A DNA stretch of 64,000 nucleotides, from the NCBI RefSeq assembly GCF_963676065.1, contig NZ_OY780933.1:2458122-2522121 (forward strand), written 5' to 3'. Below are positions 61,099 through 64,000 of this stretch, one piece after another. This DNA comes from Maridesulfovibrio sp. GTDB taxonomy: Bacteria; Desulfobacterota; Desulfovibrionia; Desulfovibrionales; Desulfovibrionaceae. Position 1 is the stretch's first letter, and the number at the start of each line of letters is the position of its first letter. The translations under genes and the position numbers were made by a program. The notes below the pieces were generated by a model that worked only from the letters and a program-made list of their open reading frames with translations, made no database searches and was not told the origin of the DNA.

Positions 61099-62274
61099 TT
61101 AACCTTTTGCGAAAAGGTCTTTCATGCCGCGCACGGCCTGATTGATTCTTTGCCTGTTTTCTACAAGGGCCATGCGGACATGGTCGTCCCCGTAGTGTCC
61201 GAAACCAAGTCCGGGTGCAACTGCCACTTTGCATTCACGCAGCAGCATTTTGGAGAATTCCACCGAGCCCATATCCTTGAACTGTTCCGGGATAGGCGCC
61301 CAGATGAACTGGGTGGCCTTGGGCGGTGTTACATCCCAGCCGATGCGTTGTAAACCTTCGCAAAGCGCATCGCGACGGTCCTGATAAATATCCATGATTT
61401 CACGTACGCATTCCTGCGGACCGGAAAGGGCATGGCAGGCGGCGATCTGGATGGGCTGGAACAGTCCGTAGTCCAGATAACTTTTGATGCGGGTCAGGGC
61501 CTGAACCATTTCACGGTTACCGCAGCAGAATCCCACACGCCAGCCGGGCATGGAATAACTTTTGGACAGGGAGAAAAATTCGACCCCCACATCCTTTGCT
61601 CCGCGTGCCTGCAGGAAGCTTGGTGCCTCGTAGCCGTCAAAAGTGAAGTCGGCGTATGCAAGGTCGTGAATGACCAGCAGGTCGTTTTCTTTTGCGAAAT
61701 CTACGATTCTTTCAAAAAAAGGAATTTCGGCAGTAACCCCGGTGGGGTTGTGCGGATAGTTGATGATCAGCAGCTTCGGCTTGGGCCATGTCTGACGCAT
61801 AGCCAGCTCAAGATCTTCAAAGAAATCCCTGTCAACACCGATGGGAATGCGTCTTACATCCGCCCCGGCGATTATACTTGCGTAAGGGTGGATAGGGTAT
61901 GACGGGTCCGGTGCGAATACAACGTCACCGGGTGAAAGCATAACCAACGCCAAGTGCGCCAGCCCCTCTTTGGCGCCCATGGTAACGACCACTTCCTGAT
62001 CATAATCCAGTTCAACGCCATACCTTCTTTTATACCAAAGCGCCATTTCTCTGCGAAGGCCTTTGATTCCCCTGGACGCACTGTAGCGATGGTTGGCAGG
62101 CTTGTTCGCCGCTTCAATCAGCTTGTCTACAATGTGTTGCGGGGTGGGTAAATCAGGGTTTCCCATGCCAAGATCGATGATGTCCTCACCTTCGTGGCGC
62201 ATCTGCATTTTCAGTTCGTTCACCTTGGCAAACACATAGGGGGGCAGCCGGTGAACTCTTGGAAATTTGTCCAT
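61099..62274 (-). CDS. AlaC-type class I aminotransferase
   Basis: A 391-residue PLP enzyme. [18 protein letters not shown] and [20 protein letters not shown] at the N-terminus, NYPHNPTGV, the PLP lysine in [17 protein letters not shown], and the substrate Arg in [15 protein letters not shown] closely follow E. coli AlaC (YfdZ), a glutamate-pyruvate aminotransferase. Aspartate or diaminopimelate aminotransferase is the next alternative. It is upstream of hom, which is consistent with amino-acid synthesis. Confidence 0.88.
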   Translation of the reverse strand: MDKFPRVHRLPPYVFAKVNELKMQMRHEGEDIIDLGMGNPDLPTPQHIVDKLIEAANKPANHRYSASRGIKGLRREMALWYKRRYGVELDYDQEVVVTMGAKEGLAHLALVMLSPGDVVFAPDPSYPIHPYASIIAGADVRRIPIGVDRDFFEDLELAMRQTWPKPKLLIINYPHNPTGVTAEIPFFERIVDFAKENDLLVIHDLAYADFTFDGYEAPSFLQARGAKDVGVEFFSLSKSYSMPGWRVGFCCGNREMVQALTRIKSYLDYGLFQPIQIAACHALSGPQECVREIMDIYQDRRDALCEGLQRIGWDVTPPKATQFIWAPIPEQFKDMGSVEFSKMLLRECKVAVAPGLGFGHYGDDHVRMALVENRQRINQAVRGMKDLFAKG

Positions 62275-62612
62275 GGTCGTTACTCCTAAATAATATATAA
62301 ACTTGAAGTTTATACTTACCTGTGGCGACTCTTGCTGTCAAAATGATTATTTGTCTGATAGGTCTCTTATTCAGCAGTATTAATTTTGGTTTATTTTTAA
62401 ATTAAAAGAGATATATTTGCATAGTATTAAATTTTGGTGATTAGATGTCTTAAAAAAATGATTTTTGGTGAATAAGGTTTGTAATTGTCGGAGTGACGGT
62501 TATATGTATTTTTTTTTCAAATGTTGACAATGAAAAAAAATAACGATTAATTATTAACAGTAAAAATTTTATAGTTGTTGTTTTGAAATTTAAAAACCAT
62601 CAGGAGGACCCG
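62275..62612. other. 338-bp AT-rich divergent intergenic region
   Basis: Promoters for alaC (-) and the CBM48 gene (+) are expected. Long A and T tracts (for example around 62510-62550) and no gene. AGGAGG near 62601 belongs to the CBM48 gene. Confidence 0.4.
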
Positions 62613-62921
62613 GTGGCTCTTTCCAAGAGATTCCTTAAAAGCAAGCCTGTTTGCAAAGTTAAGTTTGAAGTGGAGAAAGATCAGGTTGAAAATGGTGAAT
62701 CCATCTATCTGGTTGGTGATTTTAACGATTGGGATGAGAATTCTACTCCTATGAAAAAACTTAAAAACGGTAAATATTCCGTTACCGTAGACCTCGAAAC
62801 AGGCCGAGATTACCAGTTCCGTTATCTGGCCGGAGAAAATATCTGGTTCAATGATACCGCCCCGGACAGCACCGAGACGACTCCTTACGGAGATTGTGAG
62901 AATTCGGTGGTCAGCGTTTAA
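62613..62921 (+). CDS. Stand-alone CBM48/isoamylase N-terminal-domain protein
   Basis: A 102-residue protein that is a single early-set domain of the glycogen-branching-enzyme type: VKFEVEKDQVENGESIYLVGD, FNDWDENSTPMKKLKNGKY and DYQFRYLAGENIWFNDTAPD. It would bind glycogen or starch-like glucan. No catalytic domain is attached. I chose GTG 62613, 6 bp after AGGAGG; a TTG at 62583 also opens the frame but lies upstream of that site. Confidence 0.85.
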   Translation: MALSKRFLKSKPVCKVKFEVEKDQVENGESIYLVGDFNDWDENSTPMKKLKNGKYSVTVDLETGRDYQFRYLAGENIWFNDTAPDSTETTPYGDCENSVVSV

Positions 62922-62960
62922 AAGTTTATTATTGAATATTCATATTTAAGATTCATATTA

Positions 62961-62989
62961 TGGACGGGAGCAGTTGATGCTCCCGTCCA
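62961..62989. terminator. Hairpin after the CBM48 gene
   Basis: TGGACGGGAGCA (62961-62972) pairs perfectly with TGCTCCCGTCCA (62978-62989), 5-base loop. No T-run follows directly; CTTTTTT comes 14 bp later. Probable, weak terminator. Confidence 0.55.
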
Positions 62990-63163
62990 CATAGTGATCT
63001 GCGTCTTTTTTCTCATTTCCCGACCCTGATATCTCCGTTCCTTCTTGACCTTGGACCCTCTTTTTTTTAGCTTCATTCATTCTGTTGTTCAGTGTTGTAA
63101 TCAAGCGGGCCTGAATGTGGCTTGCGCTTACTATATTTATAGAAGAAAAATTAGGGGGACGTA

Positions 63164-64000
63164 ATGGTTCAAAAAGCAGAAAAAATCTGGTTTGACGGTG
63201 AATTTGTCAATTGGGATGACGCACAGGTTCATGTGCTGACTCATACTCTGCATTACGGTGCTGGGGTATTTGAAGGTATTCGTGCATATGCTACAGTTGA
63301 CGGAAAATCAGCTGTTTTCAGGCTTCGTGAACATGTTGTTCGTCTTTTCGATTCCGCAAAAATTCTTGGTCTGACCATTCCTTTTACCGTGGAAGAAATT
63401 CATGACGCAATTTTAGAAACCATGAAAGTGAACGGCCTGAAAGAAGGTTACATCCGTCCGCTGGTTTTTATCGGTGACGGTGCCATGGGTGTTCATCCCG
63501 GCGCGAACCCCATCCGTGTTTGTATCGCAACATGGCCCTGGGGAGCTTATCTCGGAGAAGAAGCCCTTGAAAAGGGTATCCGGGTCAAAACCTCTTCTTT
63601 CAACCGCCATCATGTGAATGCCATGATGACCAAATCCAAGGCATGCGGTAACTACGTCAACTCCATCCTTGCCAAGGTTGAAGCTGTTAAAGACGGTTAC
63701 GATGAAGCTCTCATGCTTGATACTTCCGGTTTTGTTTCCGAAGCAACCGGTGAAAATATCTTCATCGTGAAAGATAACCTGATCAAAACTACCCCGCTTA
63801 CTTCCGTTCTGCCCGGTATTACCCGCGCAAGCCTGATGCAGGTTGCACGTGATCTCGGCTACGAAGTGGTAGAGCAGCTTTTCACCCGTGACGAACTTTA
63901 CATTGCTGATGAGGCTTTCTTTTGCGGTACCGCCGCGGAAGTTACTCCCATCCGCGAAGTGGATAACCGTGTAATCGGTGAAGGCAAACGCGGCCCCATC
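63164..64000 (+). CDS. ilvE: Branched-chain amino acid aminotransferase, 3'-truncated by the window edge
   Basis: 279 codons are visible; the reading frame runs off the right edge. [20 protein letters not shown] and [18 protein letters not shown] are the IlvE N-terminus; [20 protein letters not shown] carries the PLP-binding Lys; [13 protein letters not shown] and [10 protein letters not shown] follow. Catalyses the last step of leucine, isoleucine and valine synthesis. AGGGGGACG precedes the ATG at 63164. Confidence 0.93.
   Translation, partial: MVQKAEKIWFDGEFVNWDDAQVHVLTHTLHYGAGVFEGIRAYATVDGKSAVFRLREHVVRLFDSAKILGLTIPFTVEEIHDAILETMKVNGLKEGYIRPLVFIGDGAMGVHPGANPIRVCIATWPWGAYLGEEALEKGIRVKTSSFNRHHVNAMMTKSKACGNYVNSILAKVEAVKDGYDEALMLDTSGFVSEATGENIFIVKDNLIKTTPLTSVLPGITRASLMQVARDLGYEVVEQLFTRDELYIADEAFFCGTAAEVTPIREVDNRVIGEGKRGPI

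Noticed and set aside
1..64000. tRNA or rRNA genes
   Set aside because: I saw no cloverleaf with the conserved GTTCGANNC arm and no rRNA signature, although short tRNA genes are easy to miss by eye. The insertion site of the array is maf, not a tRNA.

Overview
The window is bacterial, roughly 45-47% GC by eye, and reads as the chromosome of a sulfate-reducing Desulfovibrionaceae member, probably a marine Maridesulfovibrio/Desulfovibrio-like species. This rests on a tetrahaem class III cytochrome c3, a 933-residue FAD/Fe-S D-lactate-dehydrogenase-type enzyme, a full tol-pal operon beside miaB, a BCCT osmolyte transporter, and several solitary periplasmic binding proteins. The genus is an inference; no rRNA is present.

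Layout. 1-7.2 kb is a dense core block on the + strand: miaB (cut by the left edge), a bifunctional-nuclease-family gene, a PHP phosphoesterase, a sirtuin, then tolQ-tolR-tolA-tolB-pal, closed by a terminator. 7.3-22.5 kb is mixed: pgpA, a small CII-like regulator, a cyclase-family hydrolase, binding proteins, two glycosyltransferases, a three-gene minus-strand operon (two YkvI-like membrane paralogues plus the FAD/Fe-S dehydrogenase), a flavodoxin-like reductase, a secreted choloylglycine-hydrolase-family protein and a GNAT. 22.5-23.9 kb holds a ZIP metal transporter and a LysE exporter.

24-34.9 kb is an accessory region and the most unusual part of the window. An intact maf gene (minus strand, 34780-35382) has at least five displaced partial copies of its own 3' end scattered downstream, all in the same orientation, at about 24.0, 27.5, 31.7, 32.26 and 32.34 kb. 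They separate small cargo blocks: GFA-domain protein, transglutaminase-like protein, glycosyltransferase and GNAT; arsenite pump ACR3 with ArsR; LysR, LysE and cupin; an NTF2-like protein; and ParDE, a truncated DUF6573 gene and a HEPN-type protein. The best copy matches the maf end and its 3' flank over 131 ungapped bases with 12 differences. I read this as repeated insertion of small cargo units into the maf 3' end. No recombinase gene is visible.

35.5-49 kb returns to ordinary genes: an MBL hydrolase, a MotB-MotA-like stator pair behind a canonical sigma-54 promoter, glucokinase with a lipoamide-dehydrogenase-family flavoprotein, the BCCT transporter, a binding protein overlapping a dGTPase gene, a small lipoprotein, an S9 peptidase lipoprotein, and a GGDEF protein with a degenerate active site. 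49-54.6 kb is a purine/nucleoside salvage block: xanthine(-guanine) phosphoribosyltransferase, then a BMP-family ABC importer. 55-57.2 kb has cytochrome c3 and a TetR operon with a clear operator. 57.2-64 kb holds an amidohydrolase, a YbgC-type thioesterase, a phosphoglycerate-mutase-like gene next to homoserine dehydrogenase (probably the missing homoserine kinase), an AlaC-type aminotransferase, a small CBM48 protein and ilvE (cut by the right edge).
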